Shown here one piece after another: positions 22,561-34,465 of a stretch of DNA of 64,000 nucleotides. A program made the translations under genes and the position numbers. The notes beneath the pieces were generated by a model, which saw only the letters and a program-made list of their open reading frames with translations, did no database searches and was not told the DNA's origin. The stretch comes from Ascaphus truei (lineage: Eukaryota > Chordata > Amphibia > Anura > Ascaphidae). The stretch lies in the NCBI GenBank assembly GCA_036426205.1, contig CM071570.1, forward strand, positions 140,263,048 to 140,327,047. The letters are read 5' to 3'. Position 1 is the stretch's first letter. Each line of letters starts with the position of its first letter.

Positions 22561-23890
22561 ACAGACTAGGTGGTTCTAATCTTCCATCACATTCTATGTT
22601 TCTAGTTTTTGTCCCTTATGTTATTTTGTTCTATATATTTTATATATTAATATAGTGGATGCTATTTATAAACACATCCTAAGCAATATAAATTACTTCA
22701 TTGTGTACCAAATAGCTGATCAGTAAACAACATGTACTGAAGTATTAGTTTAGACTCATTGCTATGGCATGCTATTCAATATTAAAGGGAAAACATGAGT
22801 ACCTGTACAGTATATAGCACATAGCAATATATTTTAACTCAATGACTAGCTACTGTCAAAAATCTAAGACTCGGATCAAACTTATTTCTACTCCATTAAA
22901 TTAGTTTCGCTATCTTCGCTTCATGTACACATGATTTGTGGTCACAGGCAGGGAAATTGATTTACCATGATCACACAAGATTTCTTATGGTGCAAAGAGG
23001 TAAGGATGCCTGTTTAGATAATAATGTATTGACTGTCCACAGTCTGATTGAGTCTACATTTCCCCCACATAAAAATGTTGTAAAATTGTGTAAAACAAAA
23101 CAATGCGTACTGTGTTTTCTGAAAAAATATGAGTGAATGTTAAGCTTTCTTATGCAAGCAATTTAAAGTGAATAACAATATTTATTATTAATGATTCTTT
23201 TATGTTTTAATGCTTTACTATTACATTTGACCTTGGATAGTACTGCCTTGAAAATATCACATACAACAGCCATGTACAATTCTATAGCTTTTTCATTTAA
23301 TGTACCACCAAATATGTTAAATGCATTCACATGTAAAATTAAACAGCAGAGCTATAACATCTTGTGCAGTTCTATTTTTTTTCTTTAATATTTATTGTGC
23401 TGGTGACAGAACAATCACTTTTCCAATTTAAGTGTAACTAAACAATTTACACTTAATATTCATTTTTCTAATTATTGAACAATATAATGTGGCTTAGGTT
23501 GTAAATATAATGCTTTTGCATGTGGAAAAGGCCATTTAAACAGAAAGGGAATGTGATTCCTCTGTTTTGGGAGAATTGAACTTCCATTCCATTGTACTTA
23601 CATAGCACGAGGGAATCTAATAATTGCTTCACTCAATTGGCAATTAAATAACTGTCACTAAAATGCTTTAGCAAGTTATTTCAAAATCTGTAACTAATGT
23701 GTTCCCTATTTCATACTGACAGAGCTATTGCATTAATCTGCTGCTAATATTATCTGTTTCATTATTATTATTGTAGAAATTGCTACAGTATGTAACCCTT
23801 ATCTTTCAGAGTAGAGATATAGTAAATACAAATATCACGTGAGAACATTCACATCTCAGACAGGTTTGCACAATTATCTCTTAGAATACA
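22561..23890. other. AT-rich, no gene recognised
   Basis: AT-rich DNA without repeat ends that I can place. Small open frames lack any motif. It could be old unique sequence. Confidence 0.5.
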
Positions 23891-24307
23891 GGGGCCTATG
23901 CAGGGACCTGCGAGAAGCCCTATCTCGCTAGTTTTTTGGCAAATATGCCTACAGCAATTAAGTAAATGGCGAAAAACTGGCAAGATGAGGAAAATCCGCC
24001 AGTTTTTGTTTCTGGAAAAAAAAACTCGCCGCGCGGGTGGCGAGAAGCCATATCTCGCCAGTTTTAAAACCCGCAGTATTCTAGTAGCCCCGATCAGCAT
24101 CTCGGCGCTGATCGGCGCTATAAAATGGAGAGATTTTCTCCAAATCGCTAAGCCAACAAAAGTTGGCAAAAAGCTGGTGCTGAGCGGCGAGATGGGACAT
24201 ATAAAAAAAAAACAGGCCCTTTTCCTGCCTCAGATTGATGTAGGGGGCTCCAGAGTTGATACCCAGTAATACCAGCACCGAAGCCCCCCCCCCTATATAT
24301 TTATATG

Positions 24308-24899
24308 TATGTGTATATATATAGTTGGATGATGAAGCCACTGTACAAATGAATGGGTGAAGGTTGTGTATCGGGCCAGGGTGGTTTAACCCCTTAATTA
24401 CCTTTGCGGTTATTATCTGATAAGGTGATTAAGGGGTTAATTGATATCTGAATGTAATTCCAATGTATTTGCTATGTATTGGCTATGTATTTTGTAGGCA
24501 ACAAAAGACAAGGATGTTGCTGGCGACGGGGCTTCTTATTGATGAGGTCAGTAGTACTTTATTTATTTTAATATGCTAGTTAATGTGTTTAATAATGGGC
24601 AAATATGTGTATATATATAGTTGGATGATGAAGCCACTGTACAAATGAATGGGTGAAGGTTGTGTATCGGGCCAGGGTGGTTTAACCCCTTAATTACCTT
24701 TGCGGTTATTATCTGATAAGGTGATTAAGGGGTTAATTGATATCTGAATGTAATTCCAATGTATTTGCTATGTATTGGCTATGTATTTTGTAGGCAACAA
24801 AAGACAAGGATGTTGCTGGCGACGGGGCTTCTTATTGATGAGGTCAGTAGTACTTTATTTATTTTAATATGCTAGTTAATGTGTTTAATAATGGGCAAA
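24308..24899. repeat. Two identical 296-bp tandem units
   Basis: 24308-24603 and 24604-24899 look identical by eye. Each holds a family M palindrome (24386-24440 and 24682-24736). Lack of divergence means very recent duplication or an assembly repeat. Confidence 0.9.
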
Positions 24900-24967
24900 T
24901 AATCTATTATCCCTATCTGCTGATAATAGTTATTATTTAGGCCATTATTGTAGCTGTAGAGATGTTG

Positions 24968-24985
24968 GGGGGGGGGGGGGGGGTG
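24968..24985. repeat. Long G homopolymer
   Basis: About 18 consecutive G residues. It is a potential polymerase-slippage and sequencing-error site and a possible G-quadruplex. Confidence 0.8.
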
Positions 24986-25059
24986 GTATGTATTAGAGAA
25001 TACGTATAGTGTCATAAGTTTAATTTTATTTTTACAATTCAGAAAGTTTGGTTCCTTGG

Positions 25060-25530
25060 TTCTGCGTGAGACCTCTGGAGACCACCTGAGGAATCCTCGA
25101 GTATCTCACGGGTACCAGGCTGCGTGGTCCACGAGTTACACCTGCGGGGACGAACCGGTGGCCTCACATCTGTGGGGGCACCGTGGGCCTGTAGTGTGCG
25201 GGGAAGAACCGGTGGTCCCACATCCGTGGGGGCACCGCGGACCCATAGTGAGCACCCGTGAGTCCCCAGACCCCCGTGAGAACCACCCGAGGCCCCTCAG
25301 ATGCCTGTGGGTCTGACCCGGGGCTCCCAGACATCCGCGGGCCTACCGTGGAGACCCAATTGTGGCCCACGGTGACCCGCGGAGACCACCTGGGGGCCAT
25401 GGCGCTTGGTGGGACCCACCAACAGGCCTCCAGAACCTGTATGAAACAAGTTGCTGGTACCCTGTAGGTCTGTCAGGTGACCCGTCAGGCCCGCCGGGGA
25501 CTCGCGTGGGGCTGGGGTATGAACCCTGTA
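25060..25530. repeat. GC-rich degenerate minisatellite
   Basis: Irregular repeats of motifs such as GACCACCYGAGG, CCCCAGACCCC and CACCGTGG, unlike the AT-rich DNA around it. Homologous to 42604-43022. Short decayed relatives lie at 15315-15455, 57240-57315 and 58622-58690. Confidence 0.8.
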
Positions 25531-25787
25531 TGTAATAAAAGAATTATTCATGTATTTATGGGGGGGCACAGGGGGTGGGTTATGTATTTAATAAATAGAA
25601 TAATGTTTATTGTGGGGCAGTGTATTGTTTTAATTGTGGGAACTGGGGGTGGGGGGAGGGGGTATTGGCCCCAAGGGTATGTGGGTAGGCCTCCCTTGTG
25701 GGTAGTGAGAGAGGGTGGTTAGGCCTCATGGGTGGGGGGTTAGTGGGGGAGGGTATGTAGGCCTCCAGAGTGGTGGGTGAGGGTGGG

Positions 25788-25840
25788 TTAACCCCTTAAT
25801 GACTGTAGCGGTTAATAACCGCTATGGTGATTAAGGGGTT
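25788..25840. repeat. Family M palindrome (copy C)
   Basis: TTAACCCCTTAATGACTG... pairs with ...GGTGATTAAGGGGTT around AATAAC. Confidence 0.85.
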
Positions 25841-26155
25841 AGGGGACATTACATTGGATGTTTTTATTCTTGTTTCTGTTTTGCAGCAGCGGAGGGGGCA
25901 TGGGCAGGATGAAGATGAGGATGGCCTTCATTGTGGCAGCCGGACATGGGTGAGTGCTATATGTATTTAATGTATTTATTGTTCTTTATGTATTTTAAAT
26001 GGACAAATGCACTATTATCCATTTGTGGATAATAGTAATTGTTCCCATTACTGTATTGTATGTTGTGTATTGCAATGTTTATTGGGGGCAATTGTCCCCA
26101 ATAAACATGCTATTATGCCTTAAACCCTTCATTGCCTTCGCGGCTATCCGCTATG

Positions 26156-26297
26156 GTAATGAAGCAGCAGTAATGTATTTTAATAATAGTGGGCGGGAGC
26201 AGGGGGTCCCCTGAGCTGAACTGCATTGATTTGTGGCTCAGGGACCCCCTGCTCACTGTACAATATTATTAAAAATACATTAATGCTGCTTCGTTAC
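26156..26297. repeat. Long hairpin 1 of copy C
   Basis: GTAATGAAGCAGCAGTAATG at the left pairs with CATTAATGCTGCTTCGTTAC at the right. Inner arms carry AGGGGGTCCC / GGGACCCCCT. Confidence 0.85.
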
Positions 26298-26366
26298 AAT
26301 AGCACATAGCCGCAAAGGTAAGGAATGAGTGTTTATTGATATGTGTGTTTTAGTCATACTGTAAAT

Positions 26367-26611
26367 GTGCAGAGGGTCTCCGGAGCTGAACCGCTTTGGT
26401 TTTAGGTCCAGGGACCCCCTGCTCCCCGAGTTACAGGCCACTTTATGGGGTGCCGGTATCCCTCGGCTTTGTTTACATTCCGCGGTCACGTGATCGGGAC
26501 CTTGAAATGCAGAGGGATACCGGCACCTCATAAAGGGGCCTGTATCTCGGGAATCAGGGGGTCTCCAGAAATGAAACCAACGCGGTTCAGCTCCGGAGAC
26601 CCCCTGCACAT
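26367..26611. repeat. Long hairpin 2 of copy C
   Basis: GTGCAGAGGGTCTCCGGAGC pairs with GCTCCGGAGACCCCCTGCAC. Inner arms include GGGTGCCGGTATCCCTC / GAGGGATACCGGCACC. Arms total about 110 bp each with mismatches. The same hairpin occurs in copy D at 58796-59050. Confidence 0.9.
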
Positions 26612-27099
26612 GTACACTATGAATAAAATTGTATTTTAAATAATTTTTAATGTGCCGATGTTTGCGCAGAGAGAGCGGCGGATCTCTCTCTGCTGCAGAC
26701 ACATCTCGGCAGGGGACAGCTTCTCGGCAGCTTCTCGCCAGGCAGCCTGTCTCGCCACAGGTTACTCGCCATTCTTTCAAATGGTGGTGGTGCATTCATT
26801 CGCCAGGGATTAGGCCCTTCCTGCATACAGCGAGGTTAACACGCCAAAAACATGGCGAATTCAAACCCTGGCGAATGCAATTTTCCGATGCTTTCTGCAT
26901 AGGCCCCACAATGTTTCCACTGCAGCCAGGGATTCTGAGAAATGATATGCAAATGAGCACTTTTGCTTCATGTCCATTTTAACATGAACCCTTAAAAGCA
27001 TGTGCCTGCAGTATTACACAGGTTTTCAGCACATACCCTGTATAGCCTATTGCCATTGTGGCAATCATTTATTCATTAATTGACTTTGTTCTATCTGGT

Positions 27100-28750
27100 T
27101 GAGGTTATCACTGGCTGTGATTATTGAGGGAGTGGTTGCGTGGGCTGCCCTGAGTCTTCACTGGACAGCGACCCAATTCGCTTATACCAGTATACTCCCC
27201 TCCTCCCCTTTCAATGCTCAGTGTTTGCTGTATACTCTTGTTTTTTCTGGATCATTGCTGGACTGAATATATAGTACATCAGAGGGAACACTGTCACCAG
27301 ATCTGCATATATAAAATTGACTCACCTCTCACCTTTACCTATCGTTCATTACTTTCAAATCATTGAATATATGGACATTACATTATGATCAGTGATTCTA
27401 GAATTTTGATTCCTCTGTACAGCACTAGCTTGGGATTTTTTAGTCTCTTGACTTTTCAATTTACCATTGCATTCACTAGTAGCTCAAGTTTGGACACAGA
27501 CAAGATATACCATATATATGTATATTACAAAAGAGTGATTTAATATGGATCCCATACATTTTTCTCTATTATATCATAGAGTGTTGTATATAAGAAAATT
27601 GGAGCCAGAATTGTTGATGACCATTAATAGGTGCAGAGATATATATTTCAAAATAAGACAAGAGTAACAAAAATATTGTCTTAATAGAAGATACATTATA
27701 AGGAAACACACTAATATGGATGCTGCTGAGGAGGTGGACTAATTGAAGCAAGAAATACATTTGCATATAGTTGCTCGGATAACTCAAAACGGAAAAAACA
27801 TGCTACATATGTATTTGATGGAGCATTTAATGACCCATCACATCTGAATATGTATTTTACCAAACTTGAGAAATTGCTAATCCAGGACATTAGGTCCTGG
27901 TGGTATACAACTACATTGGAAAATTACCTTAGGGCAAAACGAGTGCCAAGAGGACTCAGAATTAATAAGTCACCTACATTTGACTTTAAGCAATTTGAAC
28001 AGGATTGGAAAAAGGCCTTGGATGACTGCTCCTTTAAATTGATTGAGTTAATAATCCAGTCAAAAAAAAAAGGAAAAAGTGGGATTGGAAAAAGAAATTA
28101 AGAGTTTTCAATTACTGCTGAAGCAATATGAGAAAATGGAGTTATTCTTTATAAATGACAAAAAGCTGCAGAATAATATTAAATCACATTGATAAAATGA
28201 TTATGCAGAAGAAGCAAGTCAAGTTTGAGCGTGATTGCCTAGACTATGAAAGGGATCAAAAACCTGTACAGTTTTATAGAAGGAATTTTGAAGGTTCTAC
28301 ATCAAAAACATCAATAAAGAAAAATATGGGACCAAAACGGTTCACTCCAAGAAGAACCATTCTGAAAAGTAAATCAAATGAAACATCGATTATGTAAGAC
28401 ACTTTGGATAGCAATACCCGCTCTCACTCTGTCTCGTTCCAATCACAAGATGAAGATCATGAAAGGGTGATAACCAAGAATATGGTCAGAGAAGATATCC
28501 TCTTCGATCGTATAAAGACAGTGATCATTCGGTTTTTTTATTTATTTATTCCTTTTTCTTTTATTTATTTATTCCTTTTTTTTAAGTAGCCAGGTTTCAA
28601 GTAGCATGAAATGTTGGAGTTTAAAAGGGAGTTGGGAAGAGTATTGGACTACTGGAATAATCATCTTTTTCTTCTCTTTTCAGGTAAAAAAATCTGTCTC
28701 TAAATCATCCACTGCTCTCTGTTTTAGTCAATTCAACTTTAACAACTATA
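27100..28750 (+). mobile_element. Third Penelope-like element, 5' part (PLE-3)
   Basis: Contains a leader and upstream coding frames of a PLE but no RT core. It is cut at 28751 by a Harbinger-type end. The left boundary is approximate. Confidence 0.6.
27850..28397 (+). pseudogene. PLE upstream ORF remnant
   Basis: Frames contain KLEKLLIQDIRSWWYTTTLENY, KRVPRGLRINK and KKALDDCSFKLIELII, matching the conserved N-terminal block of amphibian PLE proteins (…TLEEY…RVPRGLR…CSF.LM.L). A second frame has FERDCLDYERDQ. A poly-A run at 28062 precedes a frame break. Not functional. Confidence 0.6.
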
Positions 28751-28880
28751 GGCCTCATGCAGTAAAGTCCGATAAAAAAAATCACCACGATTTTTAATTC
28801 GCCATATTTGACAGCGTTGCTATCACGGTACGCAGAAAGCCCTTAATACCAGTGATAGCAACATTTGCAAACAGGGCGAG
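28751..28880 (+). mobile_element. Harbinger-type end fragment
   Basis: GGCCTCATGCAGTAAAG after a TATA flank matches the ends at 34136 and 14441, followed by CGATAA and TTCGCC motifs. Only about 130 bp are recognisable. Confidence 0.55.
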
Positions 28881-28904
28881 TGTAAGGAATCCGCTCCGCA
28901 GTTT

Positions 28905-29425
28905 ACTGGTTGCCTTACCTTGCAGACTGCAAGGAAATCAACAGAGGACAAGTGCCAAAGACAACAGGAGCTGGCAAGCTATGCACAATGCATGCTGTAT
29001 AGCACGATTGTGAGTGTTCCTACTTTATCTTTTCCTGTAATAAACGTTATTAGCCATGTCCCTCTGTCTTTTTTTCTTAAAGTGGAACACGTGTTAAGAG
29101 ACACACCTATCATCTGGATCAAGTTAACCGTGGATATTTCTCCAAAGTGGACTTACTTTGCGGGACATTTTCACTTGGACATTTGTATATGTAAGTGCAC
29201 TTTTCACAGAGATTGGATATATTTTCACTGTTATTGGGATAGTTGTGTGTTTTCTAGTTTAAACACATAGGTTTTTTTGCACATTTGGCCACATATTTAC
29301 CCACGCACTGGTATTCCTTTTTCCTTCATATATTACTTTTTGGGAGGATTTGAATCACCCCCCCCCCCCCCCCCATAATCCAGCTGCGGGATATTTAGTC
29401 ACTGTTTGTATTAGAAGTTGGTGCT
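28905..29425 (+). repeat. PLE tail family T, copy 1 (compressed)
   Basis: Shares CAAGGAAATCAACAGAGGAC, TGTAATAAACGTTATTA and a C run with copies at 32518, 38458 and 60302. It joins directly into duplication copy 1. It lacks several bases present in the other copies. Confidence 0.75.
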
Positions 29426-32172
29426 GTGTTTTCTTTATTCAAGACGTACATGCATCTTGCACAGGGGGATAATAATTGAAAGGTACCAATTTGCCCGAAA
29501 TTGCAAGCTGAGTCTGACATGTCACCTGTAGCAGCTAGGCTGCTGGAGCTCTTTGCTTTTTTGGGGGTTTGTCCATGTAGGGCTGAGCAGTAGGTCAAAA
29601 GGTAGGTCAGAGGTCAATTAATTGGGCTTCAGGAGTCCTATTAAAGGGCAACAACCTTCAACATGCATTAAGTCTGTCACTGTCAAAAAACTAAAGATGT
29701 GGGGTGGCACATCCATATTCTCGCCAATAGCCTATGCCCGCCATCCTTAAATGATGTAGCTCACCCCTATGAATAACGTATCCACATAACTAATAATGCA
29801 GTGCTGTATACAAAAGCTAGATAATACAAAGTCTTTGTGTGGACACTGATTGAGTCCTACCTCTGTCTGACTCTCACTCCTTGGACTTTATTTCTGGGGT
29901 GGCGGTGATTATGGGGGGGAGAAGGAGATTGCACTTGTGAAGTAATTAGTAATCAAGAAGCATCTAAAGTACTTACACTAGACTCTTCCTAAGAGAAGAA
30001 CCCTAATTGACATGGAGTCCATTTGGACATAGGGTTCTGCTTTGCAGAAGGTGTTTGACGACTTCCTCCTTCAGGAGTGTGTGTGAGTGAAATCCTAATA
30101 TCTGAAAAAGATGCAGATGTAGAAAATTGCAGCGTTGTCTCTCCCAGATTACACAATTATGCACTGCAGATGGTGTTTATTGATCATGCACATTATGAGG
30201 ACACAATCTAGCGAGAGCGGTTAGATCTATCGCGTGTTAGAAGTTAGACTTCCAACAGTTGTGTCACTGCAGGAGTACTCCCATTGAAATCCTACCAATT
30301 TCTCTCTTTTGCAGTGCCTCCTTTGGCTCTACCATATCACCACCAGCTGTTTATTCTCCCTAACCAAAGCTGGAGCAGAAGGAGCAGTTGCAGAGGTGCT
30401 GGACATGGCAGAGTGAGGTGGGTACAGCTGATTTAGAGACAAGGGACACCAATTAACACATCTGTTATGGGGTTCTACAACAGACTAGAACTTGGCATGG
30501 GTCCAATACCCCGTCTACACCCTGACTTTAATCCACCTTCAACATATGCTGATGATTTTCGCTCATATCTGTTAAACAACATGATTTCTGGGTCGAGTAA
30601 GCGCAACACTCACTCGCACTACAGAGACAGAAACAGTTGAGAGATGATGACATAGATTTTACTCAAAAGTGGCACTTGACAAATTTCACTCTCCAGCATA
30701 GAGAAAACAAGTAAATCCTCAAACTGACATGCTTGCTCTAATTCAGAATAATTCCAAAGAGTGATTTTGAAGAAGGTGATATATACCTAAACTCAAGCTC
30801 ACCTCAGTTACAGTATAACCAATTCCAATAACAGACTGAGAAGCAGCAAGCTCCTGGGTATCCACACAGGGTATGTGGCACAGTACTAAATGCGCTACAC
30901 GGTACCAGCAAAAAAACCTGGTACATTTACTTAAAAAAAATCTCTTCTCTTTTTTGCTATCCTGCTCCCTCTTCTCTGTTCCCAAATATAATAGGGTAGA
31001 GTGCTGAGAAACCTTATTAGGTTTGATTAAACCTTTGACTAAAAAATATCAGAGTTGAAAATGTTGCAGGGCTGCTATTTTGCAATCTTTTAAGCAACAC
31101 AGGGATTTTATTTGCAATGTAGGGTATTTCAAATTAACGTTTGACTTTGAAAGTTTAATCACATTCTTTTTATAATTTTTTAATGAATATTCGATTGAAT
31201 TATCAGCTAATCGAATTTCGGTAGTATCCACATCCCTAAATTGGAGATAGAAAAATAATGGCTAATAGAAATAAAAAATGGGGAACATTCCATCATAATA
31301 TTGTGAATGTTGCGTATTATGTATATTAGCACTGCCCAACTGCAAGATTATGCACATTTGGTAAAATGAGCAAATGCTGTTTTTACCTTGATTCAAGCCC
31401 ACATTATATTAGATTAATCTGACATGCACCATTAGAAAGAACTAACTGCTAAACCGCATAAGGCATTATGATAGGGAACTATTAAAGGGAAACAAAAAAA
31501 TATTTTATTGTTGTACTAAATTATAGGTAAACACAGTTCACAAATATGCCAATGCTATATCTTCTACTTCTTTTCTTGGAATCCTATGTATGTGCAGTGC
31601 TGTATAGATTATGTAGTTGCTACATTGTTTAAGGAACTGATATATTATGCTTTAATATTGTAAAGATATTAAATGTGATGATTAAGTTTAATTAGAGATT
31701 ATTAAATGCTTAAGATCACCTTGTTTGATTGTGTCAGTGGAAAGTGATCATATACAGTATTTGACACTGAAGACATTTGCCGTTTCATTTGATCACTTTA
31801 AAAACAACATTTAAATATGAGTGGTTATGTCTTCCTATGAGTAGAGAAGGATTCACCTTCATTAGCAGTAAATTAACTGGACTAATTCTTCTCCAGTACG
31901 GGATGACCGCTATATGCATAGTGCCTTAGATTACATCATTTGAATTTTCTGAAGGATCCTCAACCATTTATAAGCAGTGAGGAGAATGTATCTAAAGTTC
32001 TGTGCATTGTAAATTGCCTTGGGAGAAGGAATATACTGTCTATTTTTGAGATGTATTGCATCCTATGGAGTCTACATAATTTATATTGTACAGATCAGCA
32101 CCATTATCAAAACATATTCATAGAATAACTATGTATAACTCGTTGTTGACAAATATTTCTTTAAAAATTCTA
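29016..32172. repeat. 3.2-kb direct duplication, copy 1
   Basis: Aligns over its whole length to 38458-41690. Differences are mainly one-base indels, and this copy is about 75 bp shorter. Its left side continues into PLE tail T; its right side abuts a CR1 fragment. No gene is recognised. Confidence 0.88.
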
Positions 32173-32517
32173 TTTTTTCCTGAGGTACTCCACTCACGAC
32201 TTTAGCCCAACCTGAAAAAGTTCCATTTATGACAACCCTCTGTTGTCTGTCCTTTAACCAGTTTTCAATCCAGGTGCATATATTATTACTGAGTCCAATT
32301 TTCTTTATTTTGTACACCAACCTCTTGTGTGAAACCGTATCAAAAGCCTTTGCAAAATCTAAGTAGACCACATCAACTGCATTACCCTGGTCTAAATTCC
32401 TACTTACCTCCTCAAAGAAACAAATAAGGTTAGTTTGGCATGATCTATCCTTCATAAATCCATGCTGACTATTACTAATAATTATGTTTTCCATTAGGTA
32501 TTCCTGATGGAAGATCA
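32129..32517 (-). pseudogene. CR1 reverse transcriptase fragment
   Basis: The minus-strand frame reads QHGFMKDRSCQTNL, VYLDFAKAFDTVSH (RT motif A) and GVPQ (motif B start), then IEFLKKYL. The order and wording are typical of CR1 LINEs of reptile/amphibian type. It is truncated on both sides: the 5' side at the PLE tail (32518) and the 3' side at the duplication edge. Confidence 0.85.
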
Positions 32518-32544
32518 CTGAGGAAGGCATTGCCGAAACGCGTC
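32518..32544 (+). ncRNA. Hammerhead-like core
   Basis: CTGAGGA, A, stem GGC-ATT-GCC, GAAAC, then GCGTC. All boxes and a GUC cleavage-type triplet are present; stem III is minimal. Stem I is weak because the element starts right here. Confidence 0.45.
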
Positions 32545-33262
32545 TGAAGTGTTTTGGGCACTCACAGCCACCATAGTTGTCTGAGAACAGAGTTAATTCC
32601 TCACACAGTCCTCACGCAGCTGTTGGAGCCTGGTCACGTGCGCTCATGCACTCTGGAGCAGGAGAGGAGAAGTAGTCTGCTGGAAGCAGAGAGCCTGGTG
32701 AACCCCCCCCCCCCCTGCAAGGAAATGAACAGAGGACAAGTGAAGGAAGATCTGCCTAACAAAGACAACAGGAGCTGGCAAGCTATGCACCAATGCACTG
32801 CTGTATAGCACGATTGTGAGTGTTCCTACTTGTATCTTTTCCTGTAATAAACGTTATTATGCCTTGTCCCTCTCTCTTTTATTTTCTAAAAGTGGAACAA
32901 GTGTGAAGAGACACAACTATCATCTGGATCAAGTTAACCTGTGGATACTTTCTCCAAAGTGGACTTACTTTGCGGGACATTTTCACTTGGACATTTGTTT
33001 ATGTAAGTGCACTTTTCACAGAGATTGAATATATTTTGCACTGAATATAGGATAGTTGTGTGTTTTATAGATTTAAACATAGTTTTTTTTCACATTAGGG
33101 CACATATTTAACCCACACGCTGGTAATCCTTTTTCCTTTATATATTACTTTTTGGGAGGATTTGAATCACTCCCCCCCCCCCCCCACAATCCAGCTGTGG
33201 GATATTTAGTCACTGTTTGAATTTAGAAGTTGGCGCTGTGTTTTCTTTATTCAATTCTGCAC
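32518..33262 (+). repeat. PLE tail family T, copy 2
   Basis: Begins at a hammerhead-like core and runs through the AAGGAAATGAACAGAGG block, a TAATAAACGTTATTA block, a C run near 33172 and GTTTTCTTTATTC. It is closely similar to 60302-60870. No protein is encoded. Confidence 0.75.
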
Positions 33263-34135
33263 AATCACCTGCGCCATCTTCATAATGTGACCTGTTAACA
33301 CCATCGCCAGCAGTCTTCTTCTAGACAGGACACAGACACAGTTCAGTATTCTGTTAAAAAAAGATTTTCATCAAATGAGAAAAATGTAAATAAAATGAGT
33401 ACACGTGGAGCATGATTCCTTAACATTTTATCTGTAAGGAAACTGCAGCTCAATTGAGGCTGGACCAAGACCTGACTGCAGTATCCCCATGCCCAAAAGC
33501 CTAGTACACTAATTTCCCATTAGGATTAACACAGCAGGGGTCCCTACTTCTGAGTGTTTTTTAGTTTAAGTATCTATTGATCAGTGGGAGTCCCATTCAG
33601 AAGCAGGAACCCCGCCGTGTTAATCCTGATTGCAAATTCCCCCCTGCGCTGCACTTGGCTGTGATCAGGCCACACTTGGGCTGCAGTTTACCCACAACAA
33701 GTGCAGGGCAGGGTGGATATAAATCATGCTCTATTTGTATGTCCTTCAACCATTGTGTTACAGATGGAACATTCATTTAGGACATACTGATGTATCCGGA
33801 TTTACTGTTTTCAGTTCCTTGACAAGGTGTCGAATTAAAGCCATGTAAACACTTTGTTCACCATGACTTGCTTGCAGTCAATCTTAGTCTAGCTGCAGTC
33901 TGGCCGCGATCAGCCGGCATAATTATGTGTGGGGTTTATTTATGTAATTGCAATTCAATATGTCCGGAAGATGGCGCACTGAATATCTTTGCCTATGCTC
34001 GCGCTTTCTACATTGACACAACTCATGTATTTATGTACAATAACTGTATATTGTAAAAATGTCACTAGAAATAATATAACTGAAAATACTTAAAAAAAAA
34101 ATTTATGCAAAAAAAACACTAGACATAGGAACTTA
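33263..34135. other. No gene; contains one stem-loop
   Basis: No coding region. A stem-loop at about 33520-33625 (GGATTAACACAGCAGGGG / CCGTGTTAATCC) resembles one at 61217-61320, so this is probably a dispersed MITE-like repeat. Confidence 0.5.
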
Positions 34136-34465
34136 GGGCCTCATGCAGTAAGCGTTGATAAGGGAATTATCGCCATTTTATAGGCAAAATTGGGTTTGAG
34201 ATTCAGTAAGCGCCGATAAGTGCTTGATTTCGCCAGGTTTCGGAGCCGATTATTTTGTTATGGCCATTCGCCTGCCGATAAGCCTGTTTTCGCCACTGAT
34301 CGCCACTTTTTTAAATCGGCTGGATTCAACAAAAAAAACAGCTTATCGGGCCTGATCGGCACTACGAAATTGAGATGTTATGGCCAATTTCTCCCGCCAA
34401 CTAAAGTTGGCAGTTTGGAGGGGAGAACGATCGCTAAGGCTGCCGGAACGGCACTTAGAAAAAAA
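34136..34465 (+). mobile_element. Harbinger-type terminal region of the transposase half
   Basis: Starts GGGCCTCATGCAGTAAGCG directly after TTA (34133-34135). About 330 bp of subterminal sequence (GATAAG, TTATCG, TCGCCA, AAAGTTGGCAG) match family M copies A and D up to GGCACTTAGAAAA, where sequence specific to this element begins. It heads toward the transposase gene 1 kb downstream. No right end was found before the SINE and duplication at 38372. Confidence 0.75.

Larger units (their letters stand above)
23891..26907. mobile_element. Family M copy C, complete 3,017-bp multi-hairpin element
   Basis: It begins GGGGCCTATGCAG and ends with the exact inverse, CTGCATAGGCCCC, flanked by ACA on both sides (23888-23890 and 26908-26910), a 3-bp target duplication. 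No transposase frame is present. In order it holds a terminal region with GCGAGAAG motifs; a short stem-loop (24195-24290); two tandem 296-bp units each with the CCTTAATTACC palindrome; a G run; a GC-rich minisatellite (25060-25530); another palindrome (25788-25840); two long hairpins (26156-26297, 26367-26611); and a right terminal region. End sequence and 3-bp duplication fit Harbinger (PIF) elements. It is about ten times longer than an ordinary MITE. Confidence 0.82.

Noticed and set aside
24308..24899. CRISPR array or other repeat-spacer system
   Set aside because: Only two long identical units without spacers, and the window is vertebrate-like nuclear DNA.
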